Source: Duodenibacillus intestinigallinarum
GTDB lineage: Bacteria; Pseudomonadota; Gammaproteobacteria; Burkholderiales; Burkholderiaceae_F
Length of the DNA stretch: 64,000 nucleotides
Reading direction: 5' to 3'
Assembly (NCBI GenBank): GCA_019117105.1
Contig: DXAH01000047.1
Location: 62,001-126,000, forward strand
Under the pieces are notes generated by a model. The model ran no database searches. It was given only the letters and a program-made list of their open reading frames with translations, and was not told where the DNA came from. The position numbers and the translations under genes were made by a program. This document shows positions 42,295 to 51,282 of the stretch, one piece after another. The stretch's first letter is position 1. Each line of letters starts with the position of its first letter.

Positions 42295-43836
42295 ATGCAA
42301 CTTAATCCTAGTGAAATCAGCGAACTGCTGAAGCAGCGAATCGAAGGCCTCGGGGTTTCGGCTGATCTCCGTACCCAGGGCACCGTGGTTTCGGTGACTG
42401 ACGGTATTTGCCGCGTGCACGGTCTTCACGACGTGATGCAGGGCGAAATGCTGGAATTCCCCGGCAATACCTATGGCCTCGCGCTTAACCTTGAACGTGA
42501 TTCCGTCGGTGCCGTTATTCTCGGCAACTACGAACACATTTCCGAAGGCGATACGGTCAAGACCACCGGTCGCATCCTTTCCGTTCCCGTCGGTCCGGCC
42601 CTGATCGGCCGCGTGGTGAACGCGCTCGGCCAGCCGATCGATGGCAAGGGCCCGATCGCTACTGACGAATTCGACGTGGTTGAAAAGGTTGCTCCCGGCG
42701 TTATCGATCGTCAGTCCGTGAGCCAGCCTGTTCAGACGGGTCTGAAGTCTGTTGACGCCATGATCCCGATTGGCCGTGGCCAGCGTGAATTGATCATCGG
42801 CGACCGCCAGACCGGTAAGACGGCTATCGCCATCGATACGATCATTAACCAGAAGGGCAAGGACCTGATCTGCGTTTACGTGGCTATCGGCCAGAAGGCC
42901 TCCACGATCGCTAACGTGGTGCGTCAGCTCGAAGAGCACGGCGCTATGGAATACACCATCATCGTGGCTGCTACGGCTTCCGAATCCGCCGCTCTGCAGT
43001 ACATCGCTCCCTACGCGGGCGCCACGATGGGCGAGTACTTCCGTGACCGCGGTCAGGACAGCCTGATCGTCTACGACGACTTGACCAAGCAGGCCTGGGC
43101 TTATCGCCAGATTTCCCTGCTGCTGCGTCGTCCGCCTGGACGCGAAGCCTATCCCGGCGACGTGTTCTACCTGCACTCCCGTCTGCTCGAACGCGCCGCT
43201 CGCGTGAACCCGGCTTATGTCGAACGCTTCACGAAGGGTGCTGTCAAGGGCAAGACGGGTTCGATGACCGCTCTGCCGATCATTGAAACGCAGGCCGGTG
43301 ACGTGACCGCCTTCGTTCCGACGAACGTGATTTCTATTACCGACGGCCAGATCTTCTTGGAAACCGACTTGTTCAACGCCGGTGTCCGTCCTGCTATCAA
43401 CCCCGGCATCTCGGTGTCTCGTGTGGGTGGCGCAGCTCAGACCAAGATCATCAAGAAGCTCGGCGGCGGTGTGCGTCTGGCCCTGGCTCAGTATCGTGAA
43501 CTGGCTGCATTTGCTCAGTTCGCCAGCGACCTTGACGAAGCCACCCGCAAGCAGCTTGAACGCGGCCGTGTGGTGACCGAACTCATGAAGCAGCCCCAGT
43601 ACCAGCCGTTGCAGGTTTGGGAAGAAGCTGTGACGTTGTACGCTGTTGAAATGGGTGCATTTGACGACGTGGCCGTTAAGGACGCTCTCAAGTGCGAACG
43701 CGCCATGCGTGAATACCTGCAGCAGCACCACGCCGATCTGGTTGAACGCATCGAGCAGAAGAAGGAGCTGTCCAAGGAAGACGGCGCCATCATGAAGTCT
43801 GCTATCGAAGAGTTCAAGAAGAACGGTGCGTGGTAA
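42295..43836 (+). CDS. atpA: F0F1 ATP synthase subunit alpha
   Basis: Alpha forms the non-catalytic sites of the F1 hexamer and contributes the arginine finger to beta. The 513-residue protein has the N-terminal beta barrel (about 25-95), the nucleotide domain with P-loop GDRQTGKTAIA (about 169-179) and the family signature PAINPGISVSRVGGAAQ holding the arginine finger. A C-terminal helical domain completes it. Codon use is strongly biased to C-ending codons, as expected for high expression. Confidence 0.98.
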   Translation: MQLNPSEISELLKQRIEGLGVSADLRTQGTVVSVTDGICRVHGLHDVMQGEMLEFPGNTYGLALNLERDSVGAVILGNYEHISEGDTVKTTGRILSVPVGPALIGRVVNALGQPIDGKGPIATDEFDVVEKVAPGVIDRQSVSQPVQTGLKSVDAMIPIGRGQRELIIGDRQTGKTAIAIDTIINQKGKDLICVYVAIGQKASTIANVVRQLEEHGAMEYTIIVAATASESAALQYIAPYAGATMGEYFRDRGQDSLIVYDDLTKQAWAYRQISLLLRRPPGREAYPGDVFYLHSRLLERAARVNPAYVERFTKGAVKGKTGSMTALPIIETQAGDVTAFVPTNVISITDGQIFLETDLFNAGVRPAINPGISVSRVGGAAQTKIIKKLGGGVRLALAQYRELAAFAQFASDLDEATRKQLERGRVVTELMKQPQYQPLQVWEEAVTLYAVEMGAFDDVAVKDALKCERAMREYLQQHHADLVERIEQKKELSKEDGAIMKSAIEEFKKNGAW

Positions 43837-43865
43837 TCGGCACCAACACACTCTGAGAGGACCAC

Positions 43866-44750
43866 ATGCCTAGTACAAAGGAAATTCGCGGAAAGATCAA
43901 GAGCGTGCAGAACACGCGCAAGATCACCAAGGCGATGGAGATGGTTGCGGCCTCGAAGATGCGTAAGGCTCAGGATCGTATGCGCGCAGCCCGCCCGTAT
44001 GCCGACAAGGTGCGCAATATCATTGCGCATCTTGCAAGTGCACGTGCGGACTACAGCCATCCGTTCCTCGTCAAGCACAAGGTTCAGACCGGTAAGGCCG
44101 CGCTCATCATGGTGACCACGGACAAGGGTCTGGCCGGTGCGCTGAATACGAACATTCAGCGACAGGTTCTGCACAAGGCAGCCGAACTTCGCGAACAGGG
44201 CGTAACGCTGCAGGTGACGGCCATTGGTAACAAGGCTGTCGCATTTTGCGGCCACGCCGGTCTCGAAGTGGTGAGCCAGGCTGTTCAGCTGGGCGATCAT
44301 CCCCAGCTCGAACGCCTCCTGGGTGCCATCCGCGTACAGCTCGATGCTTACGCGCAGGGCAAGGTTGATTGCGTGTACCTCGCTTACTCGCGCTTTATCA
44401 ACGCGATGAAGCAGGAACCTGTCATTGAGCAGCTTTTGCCGCTTACCGACGACAAGCTCGCATCCCTCGGGGAAAAACCGCATGCGTATTCGTGGGACTA
44501 TATCTACGAACCGAATGCGCAGACCGTGCTCGACGAATTGCTCAAGCGCTACGTCGAAGCTTTGATTTATTCGTCGGTTGCAGAAAACATGGCTTCCGAG
44601 CAGTCTGCCCGTATGGTGGCCATGAAGGCCGCTTCGGACAACGCCAAGAAGCTGATCGGTGAACTGCAGCTCGTCTATAACAAGACCCGTCAGGCCGGCA
44701 TTACGAAGGAAATCACCGAAATCGTCGGTGGTGCCGCCGCCGTGTCTTAA
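43866..44750 (+). CDS. atpG: F0F1 ATP synthase subunit gamma
   Basis: Gamma is the central rotating shaft. The 294-residue protein begins with the conserved helix TKEIRGKIKSVQNTRKITKAMEMVAASKMRKAQ. It has the Rossmann-like middle domain (about 80-215) and ends with the paired helix AASDNAKKLIGELQLVYNKTRQAGITKEI, with the family signature near the C-terminus. It lies 29 bases after atpA, with GAGAGGA before the ATG. Confidence 0.97.
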   Translation: MPSTKEIRGKIKSVQNTRKITKAMEMVAASKMRKAQDRMRAARPYADKVRNIIAHLASARADYSHPFLVKHKVQTGKAALIMVTTDKGLAGALNTNIQRQVLHKAAELREQGVTLQVTAIGNKAVAFCGHAGLEVVSQAVQLGDHPQLERLLGAIRVQLDAYAQGKVDCVYLAYSRFINAMKQEPVIEQLLPLTDDKLASLGEKPHAYSWDYIYEPNAQTVLDELLKRYVEALIYSSVAENMASEQSARMVAMKAASDNAKKLIGELQLVYNKTRQAGITKEITEIVGGAAAVS

Positions 44751-44780
44751 GAAACAGATTTGAATACCGAGGAAAAACCA

Positions 44781-46184
44781 ATGAGTATCGGACAAATCGT
44801 TCAGGTCATCGGCGCTGTGGTGGACGTTGAATTCCCCCGCGACGCGATGCCGAAGGTTTATGACGCTCTTATCCTTGAACAGGATGAGAACAATACCCTG
44901 GCCGAAGCCGGCCTGACTTTTGAAGTGCAGCAGCAGCTGGGCGACGGCGTGGTGCGCACCATTGCCATGGGCTCGTCCGAAGGTCTGCAGCGCGGCATGA
45001 AGGTTCGCTCGACCGGTGCCGGCATCTCCGTGCCGGTCGGTCACAAGACCCTCGGCCGCATCATGGACGTGCTCGGCCGTCCCATTGATGACTGCGGTCC
45101 CATCGGCGAAGATGAACGCCGCACGATCCATCGTGAAGCTCCTAAGTTCGACGAACTGAGCCCGTCCGTGGATCTGCTCGAAACCGGCATTAAGGTTATT
45201 GACCTGATCTGCCCGTTCGCCAAGGGTGGCAAGATCGGTCTGTTCGGCGGTGCCGGTGTGGGCAAGACCGTCAACATGATGGAACTCATCAACAACATCG
45301 CTAAGGCTTACGGTGGCTACTCCGTGTTTGCCGGTGTCGGTGAACGTACCCGTGAAGGTAACGACTTCTACCACGAAATGGAAGAGTCCAAGGTTCTCGA
45401 CAAGGTGGCCATGGTGTTCGGTCAGATGAACGAACCGCCGGGCAACCGTCTGCGTGTTGCTCTGACGGGTCTGACGATGGCTGAAGCTTTCCGTGACGAA
45501 GGCCGCGACATCCTGCTCTTTATCGACAACATCTACCGTTACACCCTTGCCGGTACCGAAGTGTCCGCTTTGCTCGGCCGTATGCCTTCCGCTGTGGGCT
45601 ACCAGCCGACGCTGGCCGAAGAAATGGGCAAGCTGCAGGAACGAATCACTTCCACGAAGACGGGTTCCATTACCTCGATTCAGGCTGTTTACGTTCCCGC
45701 TGACGACTTGACTGACCCGTCCCCGGCTACCACCTTCAGCCACTTGGACGCCACCGTCGTGTTGAGCCGTGACATTGCTGCTCTGGGTATCTACCCGGCC
45801 GTTGACCCGCTCGACTCCACGTCCCGTCAGGTCGACCCCAACATCATCGGCGAAGAACACTACACGGTCGCCCGCCGCGTTCAGGAAACGCTGCAGAAGT
45901 ACAAGGAATTGCGCGACATCATCGCAATTCTCGGTATGGACGAACTGTCGCCGGAAGACAAGCTGGCCGTGACGCGCGCTCGTAAGATCCAGCGCTTCCT
46001 GTCCCAGCCCTTCCACGTGGCCGAAGTGTTCACGGGCTCGCCCGGTAAGTACGTTCCGCTCAAGGAAACGATCCGTGGCTTCAAGATGATTGTTGACGGC
46101 GAATGCGATCAGCTGCCGGAACAGGCCTTCTACATGGTCGGCACGATTGACGAAGCCTTCGAAAAGGCTAAGACGATCAAGTAA
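44781..46184 (+). CDS. atpD: F0F1 ATP synthase subunit beta
   Basis: Beta carries the catalytic ATP sites. The 467-residue protein has P-loop GGAGVGKTVNMMEL, the GERTREGNDFYHEM segment with the catalytic Glu, the DELSPEDKL stretch that corresponds to the DELSEED lever, and a C-terminal helical domain. The ATG at 44781 has GAGGA eight bases upstream; a TTG 21 bases earlier is in frame but lacks homology. It has strong codon bias like atpA. Confidence 0.98.
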   Translation: MSIGQIVQVIGAVVDVEFPRDAMPKVYDALILEQDENNTLAEAGLTFEVQQQLGDGVVRTIAMGSSEGLQRGMKVRSTGAGISVPVGHKTLGRIMDVLGRPIDDCGPIGEDERRTIHREAPKFDELSPSVDLLETGIKVIDLICPFAKGGKIGLFGGAGVGKTVNMMELINNIAKAYGGYSVFAGVGERTREGNDFYHEMEESKVLDKVAMVFGQMNEPPGNRLRVALTGLTMAEAFRDEGRDILLFIDNIYRYTLAGTEVSALLGRMPSAVGYQPTLAEEMGKLQERITSTKTGSITSIQAVYVPADDLTDPSPATTFSHLDATVVLSRDIAALGIYPAVDPLDSTSRQVDPNIIGEEHYTVARRVQETLQKYKELRDIIAILGMDELSPEDKLAVTRARKIQRFLSQPFHVAEVFTGSPGKYVPLKETIRGFKMIVDGECDQLPEQAFYMVGTIDEAFEKAKTIK

Positions 46185-46269
46185 TTCCGGCTCACTGCAC
46201 CTGCGGAGGACAGCGTAAAAGCGACTCTCCGCAGTGCACCGGCATCAAGCCGTTTTAACGGAGCAATCT

Positions 46270-46680
46270 ATGGCTACGATTTTTGTTGACGTCGTCAGCG
46301 CAGAAGAGTCCATCTTCTCCGGGGAAGCCAGCTTTGTGGCTCTGCCCGGTCAGGAAGGCGAGCTCGGCATTCTGCCCGGACACGTTCCTCTGCTTACCCG
46401 CATTCGTCCCGGTGCCGTGCGCATCACGACGACGGAAGGAACGCAGGAAAACGTGTTCGTCGCAGGCGGCATCCTTGAGGTGCAGCCCGACCGCGTGACT
46501 GTTCTGGCCGACACGGCCATCCGCAGCAAGGATCTTGATGAAGCCAAGGCGAAGCAGGCGCTCGAAGAAGCGAAGCTTCACCGCGCCAAGGCGCAGAGCA
46601 ACATGGAGATTGCCAAGCTCGAAGCGACCATGGCAGCACTGGCTGCACAGATCGCCTACATCAAGCGCATGCGTCACTAA
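46270..46680 (+). CDS. atpC: F0F1 ATP synthase subunit epsilon
   Basis: Epsilon contacts gamma and the c-ring and inhibits ATP hydrolysis through its C-terminal helices. The 136-residue protein has the N-terminal beta sandwich (about 1-88, ending with GGILEVQPDRVTVLADTA) and a full two-helix C-terminal domain (about 90-136), so the inhibitory function can be kept. The ATG at 46270 matches the family start; an upstream in-frame ATG adds 12 unrelated residues. It is the last gene of the operon, 85 bases after atpD. Confidence 0.96.
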   Translation: MATIFVDVVSAEESIFSGEASFVALPGQEGELGILPGHVPLLTRIRPGAVRITTTEGTQENVFVAGGILEVQPDRVTVLADTAIRSKDLDEAKAKQALEEAKLHRAKAQSNMEIAKLEATMAALAAQIAYIKRMRH

Positions 46681-46718
46681 CCGTGTGCTTCGGCGTGAAG
46701 ACGCCTTGCTTGGAGAAG

Positions 46719-46778
46719 CGGCCTTTTCAAGGCGTGACCTCATTTTTATGAGGGCGCGTCGGCGAAAAGGCCGTTTTT
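46719..46778 (+). terminator. Rho-independent terminator of the atp operon
   Basis: CGGCCTTTTC (46719-46728) pairs with GAAAAGGCCG (46764-46773), with an inner CCTCAT/ATGAGG hairpin in the loop, followed by TTTTT. Confidence 0.85.
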
Positions 46779-46880
46779 CTTTTGTCCGTCGCCTGACTGC
46801 CTCAAGTTTGCGCTAGGATTCGAAGGACAGCCGCCGATGCGCGGCACCTTGATGGAATTGATATGGAAAGGAGCATCTCG

Positions 46881-47297
46881 ATGGATGCACAAGAATTTAC
46901 GGATGTGATTCAGGTTTGCACCGACGGCAGCAGCTTGTCCGAAAAGGGCGTGACGACGGCCGTGGAGCTTGCAAAAACGCTCGGTCTGCCTCTGCTTGGC
47001 ATGACGGTTGTCAAGGGGGATGCTCCCGAAAACGGTCTGGAAGGCGAACCTCAGGAGGTGCGCGACCGCTTGCAGACCATCGCTGAAGAAGCGCAGGCCG
47101 CCGGTATTCCCTATTTGATTTTGGCCGAACACGCCGCTACCCCGCACGAGGGCATTCTGAGCGTGGCCATGCGCTACGATGCTCGTTTTATCGTGATGGC
47201 GAGCCGCGGTCTGGGCTCTCTCGGCAGTCTCTTCCTGGGGTCCGAAACGCAAAAGACCCTTGCCGAGGCCGATCGTCCCGTGTTGGTGATCCGTTAA
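46881..47297 (+). CDS. Universal stress protein (UspA family)
   Basis: This 138-residue cytoplasmic protein has the Usp fold. The first strand and loop (VIQVCTDGSSLSEKGVTTAVELA) are followed by VAMRYDARFIVMASRGLGSLGSLFLGS, which contains the G-x2-G-x(n)-G-S ATP-binding pattern, and the end strand is RPVLVI. The ATG at 46881 is preferred over 46863 because AAAGGAG lies seven bases before it. The stop codon overlaps that of convergent yggU (shared TTAA), so there is no terminator room between the two genes. Its stress role is family knowledge only. Confidence 0.85.
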   Translation: MDAQEFTDVIQVCTDGSSLSEKGVTTAVELAKTLGLPLLGMTVVKGDAPENGLEGEPQEVRDRLQTIAEEAQAAGIPYLILAEHAATPHEGILSVAMRYDARFIVMASRGLGSLGSLFLGSETQKTLAEADRPVLVIR

Positions 47298-47650
47298 TTT
47301 TCTTCGGGACTCAACGCTTTCAACACTGCCTCGGGCGCAACACCGGAGATGCGAACCCGCTTATCCCGACTGGTTTCGCCCGAGATCAGCGTCACGCCGG
47401 ATTTAGCTGTGCCGATTTTCTTAGCGAGGAACGCGCACAATTTGGCGTTAGCTTTGCCATCGACGGGAGGCGCCGCAAGCGCCACTTTCAGCTTGTTGTC
47501 GAAGATACCCGCAACGGCGTCCTTTTTGGCGCCGGGACGCGCGTGAACGTTCACGACAACGCCTCCATCTGCCTCTCTTAACCAAGAACAAAGGTTAGGT
47601 GTGCGAGAATCCGTGCTTTCTCGGACGCTTTGTACAGAATTTTTTGCCAT
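47294..47650 (-). CDS. yggU: DUF167/YggU family protein
   Basis: YggU proteins are small proteins of unknown function, often near proline or pyridoxal-related genes. The 118-residue protein carries the family core GGVVVNVHARPGAKKDAVAG, LKVALAAPPVDGKANAKLCAFLAK and the VTLISGETSRDKRVRI end. The N-terminal 25 residues are not conserved. The only start near is the ATG at 47650, which shares bases with the hemE ATG on the other strand (CATG). Its promoter must therefore lie within hemE. Confidence 0.85.
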   Translation of the reverse strand: MAKNSVQSVRESTDSRTPNLCSWLREADGGVVVNVHARPGAKKDAVAGIFDNKLKVALAAPPVDGKANAKLCAFLAKKIGTAKSGVTLISGETSRDKRVRISGVAPEAVLKALSPEEN

Positions 47651-48719
47651 GAAACCGATCAACGACACTTTTTTGCGTGCGCTCAAGCGCGAACATACCG
47701 ACTATACCCCGTTGTGGCTGATGCGTCAGGCCGGCCGCTACCTGCCTGAGTACAACGCCACGCGCGCACGCCTCGGGTCGTTCCTCGCTTTGGCCAAGTG
47801 TCCTGAAGCGGCTTGCGAAGTGACGCTGCAGCCCGTGGATCGTTATGGTCTCGACGCTGCCATTCTTTTCTCCGACATTCTTACGGTTCCCGATGCTATG
47901 GGACTCGGCCTGAGCTTTGTGGCCGGCGAAGGCCCCGTTTTTGCCAAGCCCGTGCAAAGCGAAGAAGCTGTCAACGCGCTGTATGTGCCCGATATTGAAG
48001 ACAGCCTCGGCTATGTCACCGAAGCCGTGCGCGTGATCCGCCGCGAACTTAACAACCGCGTGCCGCTGATCGGCTTTTCCGGTTCTCCCTTCACTCTGGC
48101 TTGCTATATGGTTGAAGGCGGCAGCTCCAAGGATTTCGCAACGATCAAGAAGATGATGTATTCGCGTCCGGATCTGTTGCACCGCATTCTGGATGTCAAT
48201 GCTCGTGCCGTTACGGCATACCTCAACGCCCAGATTCAGGCGGGCGCTCAGGCCGTTCAGATTTTCGACACTTGGGGCGGCGCTCTGGCCGACGGCTACT
48301 TTGAGGAATTCAGTCTGAAGTACATGAAGCAGATCGTCGACGGTCTCATTCGAGAAAACGACGGCGAGAAGGTCCCGGTGATCCTTTTTACCAAGGGAGG
48401 CGGTTTGTGGCTCAAGGAAATGGCCGCAACAGGTGCCGACTGCATCGGTCTGGACTGGACGGTGAACCTCACCAAGGCTCGAGCCTGCGTACAGGATACG
48501 GTGGCGCTGCAGGGCAACCTTGATCCGGCAGTGCTTTTTGCCGACGAGACTAGTATCCGTCGTGAAGCGCGCCGCGTAATCGACAGCTTCGGCAAGGTCG
48601 GCAATGGCGGCCATGTCTTTAACCTTGGCCACGGCATCAACCAGCACACCGATCCTGAAGCAGTTCGTATCCTGGTTGACGAAGTGCACAACTACTCGCG
48701 TCAAATGCACGCAGCCTAA
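47649..48719 (+). CDS. hemE: Uroporphyrinogen decarboxylase
   Basis: HemE removes four carboxyl groups from uroporphyrinogen III to give coproporphyrinogen III in heme synthesis. The 356-residue protein has the signature LWLMRQAGRYLPEY, the FSDILTVPDAMGLGL segment with the catalytic Asp, FSGSPFTLACYMVEG, and the FNLGHGINQHTDPE end. The ATG at 47649 fits the family start (MKPINDTFLRAL). It is divergent from yggU with overlapping start codons and ends before a gap with DnaA boxes and a terminator. Confidence 0.97.
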   Translation: MKPINDTFLRALKREHTDYTPLWLMRQAGRYLPEYNATRARLGSFLALAKCPEAACEVTLQPVDRYGLDAAILFSDILTVPDAMGLGLSFVAGEGPVFAKPVQSEEAVNALYVPDIEDSLGYVTEAVRVIRRELNNRVPLIGFSGSPFTLACYMVEGGSSKDFATIKKMMYSRPDLLHRILDVNARAVTAYLNAQIQAGAQAVQIFDTWGGALADGYFEEFSLKYMKQIVDGLIRENDGEKVPVILFTKGGGLWLKEMAATGADCIGLDWTVNLTKARACVQDTVALQGNLDPAVLFADETSIRREARRVIDSFGKVGNGGHVFNLGHGINQHTDPEAVRILVDEVHNYSRQMHAA

Positions 48720-49091
48720 GACTCTAGTGGGCAGACTCCCGGCTGCCCCAAGAAGTTGTGGAAAAATCGTTTTCCACAAAGTTATCCACAGCTTTGATCA
48801 CAGGTTGTGAAGAAAGAAAAGGCCCTCAAAATGAGGGTCTTTCTTTTGATTCTTGTGTGTAACCTGTTGAATTTAAAGGGAATTGATGTCATCCTATTGA
48901 GACATCCTTGAACCGGTCTAAAGTGGCTTTATCCCCTGTACGGCTTGGGAAAACAAGTGTTTTCCACACAGTTATCCACAGGCCGAAAGCGGTTGTACAC
49001 ATCCTGCAAGAGACTCTCGCCGACTCTTAAAATTCTTGTTGCCTCAAGACTTAATCGGCAATTGATCCATTTTTTTGCGAACACGTTTTTC
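48720..49091. promoter_or_regulatory. hemE-priA gap with repeated DnaA-box module
   Basis: This 372-base gap has two perfect TTATCCACA boxes (48782-48790, 48972-48980), each preceded by a relaxed TTTTCCACA box (48770-48778, 48960-48968). This forms a direct repeat of about 23 bases, GTTTTCCACA-NA-GTTATCCACAG, 190 bases apart. A further TGTGGAAAA at 48757-48765 makes an inverted pair with the first TTTTCCACA. The second module lies about 110 bases before the priA ATG. Binding of DnaA here is inferred. Confidence 0.7.
48811..48850 (+). terminator. Rho-independent terminator after hemE
   Basis: CCCTCA/TGAGGG core stem with AAGAAAG-type and CTTTCTTTT flanks that extend the pairing, ending in a T-rich run. 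Confidence 0.75.
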
Positions 49092-51104
49092 ATGACTTCT
49101 CCACAGTTTGCCAAAGTGATTGTCGACGCTCCGCTGCCGGAGCTGGACTATGCCGTCGGCGACGGAGTACTGCCGCGTGTCGGCGACCGCGTGCTGGTTC
49201 CGCTTGGCGCCCGTAAGGTGGTGGGGATCGTGACTGGGCTTGCCGACACAACGGAGGTGCCCGCAGGAAAGATCAAATCCGTCTTGCGCGTCTTCAACGA
49301 AGTGAAGCCCTTGCGGGCAGAGTGGCTTAAGACAATGGCTTTTGCGGCGGACTACTATCTGCGCGCGAGGGGCGAAGCGGCTTTGTCCGCTCTGCCGCCT
49401 TTTTTTCGGCTGCCTGCTACGCCTGCATATGAAAAGCGGCTTGAGAAGTTGCGCGAACTCAAAACCAAGAAGATTGCCTATGAACCGGCGCCAGTGCTCA
49501 ACGATGAACAGCAGGCGGCTGCTGACGCTGTGTCGTCAAGCACCGGCTACGCACCGTTTTTGCTCTTCGGCGTGACCGGTTCCGGAAAGACTGAGGTTTA
49601 CCTGCACATCATCGAAAGCGTGCTGGCCAAGGATCCGCAGGCGCAGGTGATGCTTCTGGTGCCGGAAATCAATCTGACACCGCAGCTTGAAGCCCGCGTG
49701 AGGGCACGTTTTGCTCAGGCCACCGTCGTGACGATGCACTCGAGCCTGACGCCGGCACAGAGAGCGCGCAACTGGCTTGCCGTGCACGAAGGTCGGGCAC
49801 GCATTTTGGTCGGAACGCGCATGGCCGTCTTTGCGAGCTTTCAAAAACTTTCGCTCGTCATCGTCGACGAAGAGCACGACCCGAGCTACAAGGCTGGAGA
49901 GGGGATGCGGTTTTCGGCTCGCGACGTAGCGCTTAAGCGGGCCTTTGACAACAAGATTGCCTGTGTGCTGGGGTCGGCGACGCCGTCGCTTGAAACCTGG
50001 CAGCAGGTGCGCATCGGTCAGTACAAGCGGCTGACGTTGTCGCGCCGTGCGGTGGCAAGCGCTCATTTGCCCGACATGCAGCTCATCGATATGTCCAAGC
50101 GCAAGCCTGCCGTCTTTGCCGAAGAGGTCAAGGAGGCGGTGACGCAGGCTATCGAAGCGGGCGGTCAAGTGCTGATCTTCATCAACCGGCGAGGTTATGC
50201 GCCTGTGATCAGCTGTACGGCCTGCGGCTGGGTGACGCGGTGCGTGCACTGCTCGGGATTTACGGTGTTTCACAAGACGGAAAAGCGTTTGGTGTGCCAT
50301 CACTGCGGCAGCCGCTACGGTGTGCCCGAACGCTGCCCCGTGTGCGGCAACGCCGAAATTCTGCCGGTAGGTACCGGCACGCAGCGCATTGAGGAGGCCA
50401 TTGAGGCGCTCTGGCCGCAGGCGCGAGTCCTTCGCATTGACCGCGACAGCGTGCGCAGCAAATCAGCAGCTGAGTCGGCCTTTGAATCGGTGCACGCCGG
50501 CAGCGTTGACATTGTTGTGGGAACGCAGATGATTGCCAAGGGGCACGACTTCAAGCGCGTGAGCCTGGTGGTGGTTCTCAACGCTGACGCGCAATTGATG
50601 AGTCCGGACGTGAGAGCCGAAGAGCGGCTGTACGCCACGCTCATGCAGGTTGCCGGCCGTGCGGGACGAGCCGAGCGAGCTGGCCGCGTGTTGATCCAGA
50701 CCCGTTACCCGAATCATCCCGTTTACGACGATATGAAGGCGCAAAGCTACGAGCGGTTTGCCGAGCGACTGCTGCGGGAGCGCGAGGAAGCCGCTTCGCC
50801 GCCGTTTTGCCGTCAGGCTCTATTGACGGCACAGGCAAAGACGCTTGATCGGGCGCTGGGCTTTCTGCGGCGTGCAAGAAGTAAAGCCGAGGCATTGGCG
50901 GGAGACGATGTGTTCGTTTACGAACCGGTTCCGATGCCGCTTATGCGGCTCAAGGACTGGGAGCGCGGACAGCTCTTGGTGGAAGCGGGTTCCCGCGCGA
51001 GGCTTCACGCGTTCCTTGCCGCCTGGTCGGCAGCGATGTCGGTACCAGACTCTCGGGATGCCGGAACGGACTGGTCAATTGAGGTGGATCCCGCCGACAT
51101 CTAA
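49092..51104 (+). CDS. priA: Primosomal protein N' (replication restart helicase PriA)
   Basis: PriA recognises collapsed forks and reloads the replicative helicase. The 670-residue protein has the N-terminal fork-binding domain (about 1-110), the helicase with Walker A GVTGSGKTEVYL (about 159-170), DEEHDPSYK (Walker B), and the two zinc sites inside the helicase (CTACGWVTRCVHC and CHHCGSRYGVPERCPVC, eight cysteines in all). The GTQMIAKGHDF and QVAGRAGRAERAG motifs and a C-terminal domain follow. The ATG at 49092 starts the homologous region. The DnaA-box repeats upstream hint that DnaA may influence its transcription. Confidence 0.95.
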   Translation: MTSPQFAKVIVDAPLPELDYAVGDGVLPRVGDRVLVPLGARKVVGIVTGLADTTEVPAGKIKSVLRVFNEVKPLRAEWLKTMAFAADYYLRARGEAALSALPPFFRLPATPAYEKRLEKLRELKTKKIAYEPAPVLNDEQQAAADAVSSSTGYAPFLLFGVTGSGKTEVYLHIIESVLAKDPQAQVMLLVPEINLTPQLEARVRARFAQATVVTMHSSLTPAQRARNWLAVHEGRARILVGTRMAVFASFQKLSLVIVDEEHDPSYKAGEGMRFSARDVALKRAFDNKIACVLGSATPSLETWQQVRIGQYKRLTLSRRAVASAHLPDMQLIDMSKRKPAVFAEEVKEAVTQAIEAGGQVLIFINRRGYAPVISCTACGWVTRCVHCSGFTVFHKTEKRLVCHHCGSRYGVPERCPVCGNAEILPVGTGTQRIEEAIEALWPQARVLRIDRDSVRSKSAAESAFESVHAGSVDIVVGTQMIAKGHDFKRVSLVVVLNADAQLMSPDVRAEERLYATLMQVAGRAGRAERAGRVLIQTRYPNHPVYDDMKAQSYERFAERLLREREEAASPPFCRQALLTAQAKTLDRALGFLRRARSKAEALAGDDVFVYEPVPMPLMRLKDWERGQLLVEAGSRARLHAFLAAWSAAMSVPDSRDAGTDWSIEVDPADI

Positions 51105-51127
51105 AGGAAAGACAAGAAACTCTCCCG

Positions 51128-51133
51128 TATAAT
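51128..51133 (+). promoter_or_regulatory. -10 element of the tRNA-Arg promoter
   Basis: A perfect TATAAT lies 11 bases before the mature tRNA 5' end. No good -35 hexamer is seen at the usual distance. Confidence 0.5.
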
Positions 51134-51144
51134 GCTTGCCGTTC

Positions 51145-51220
51145 GTCGCCGTAGTTCAACTGGATAGAATATGGCCCTCCGAAGGCTGTGATGTGGGTTC
51201 GAGTCCCGCCGGCGGCACCA
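51145..51220 (+). tRNA. tRNA-Arg (anticodon CCG)
   Basis: The 76 bases fold as a cloverleaf. Acceptor stem GTCGCCG pairs with CGGCGGC (one G-U), the D-arm contains GTTC...GAAT, the anticodon loop is CTCCGAA with anticodon CCG reading CGG codons, and the T-arm GTGGG-TTCGAGT-CCCGC is followed by ACCA. The CCA is encoded. It has its own -10 box and a strong terminator 17 bases after the CCA. Confidence 0.95.
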
Positions 51221-51237
51221 GACAGATACAGTGTAAG

Positions 51238-51265
51238 AGCGCGCGCCGCAAGCGCGCTTTTTTTT
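51238..51265 (+). terminator. Rho-independent terminator after tRNA-Arg
   Basis: AGCGCGC / GCGCGCT stem with a 7-base loop followed by eight T (51258-51265). It lies just before the ribosome site of the DUF971 gene. Confidence 0.9.
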
Positions 51266-51282
51266 CAAAGGATGTCCTGCAG

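Noticed and set aside
43515..46016. 833-codon antisense open frame across the atpA-atpG-atpD region
   Set aside because: It is a shadow of strongly biased atp codons; the translation has no domain features and the plus-strand genes are certain.
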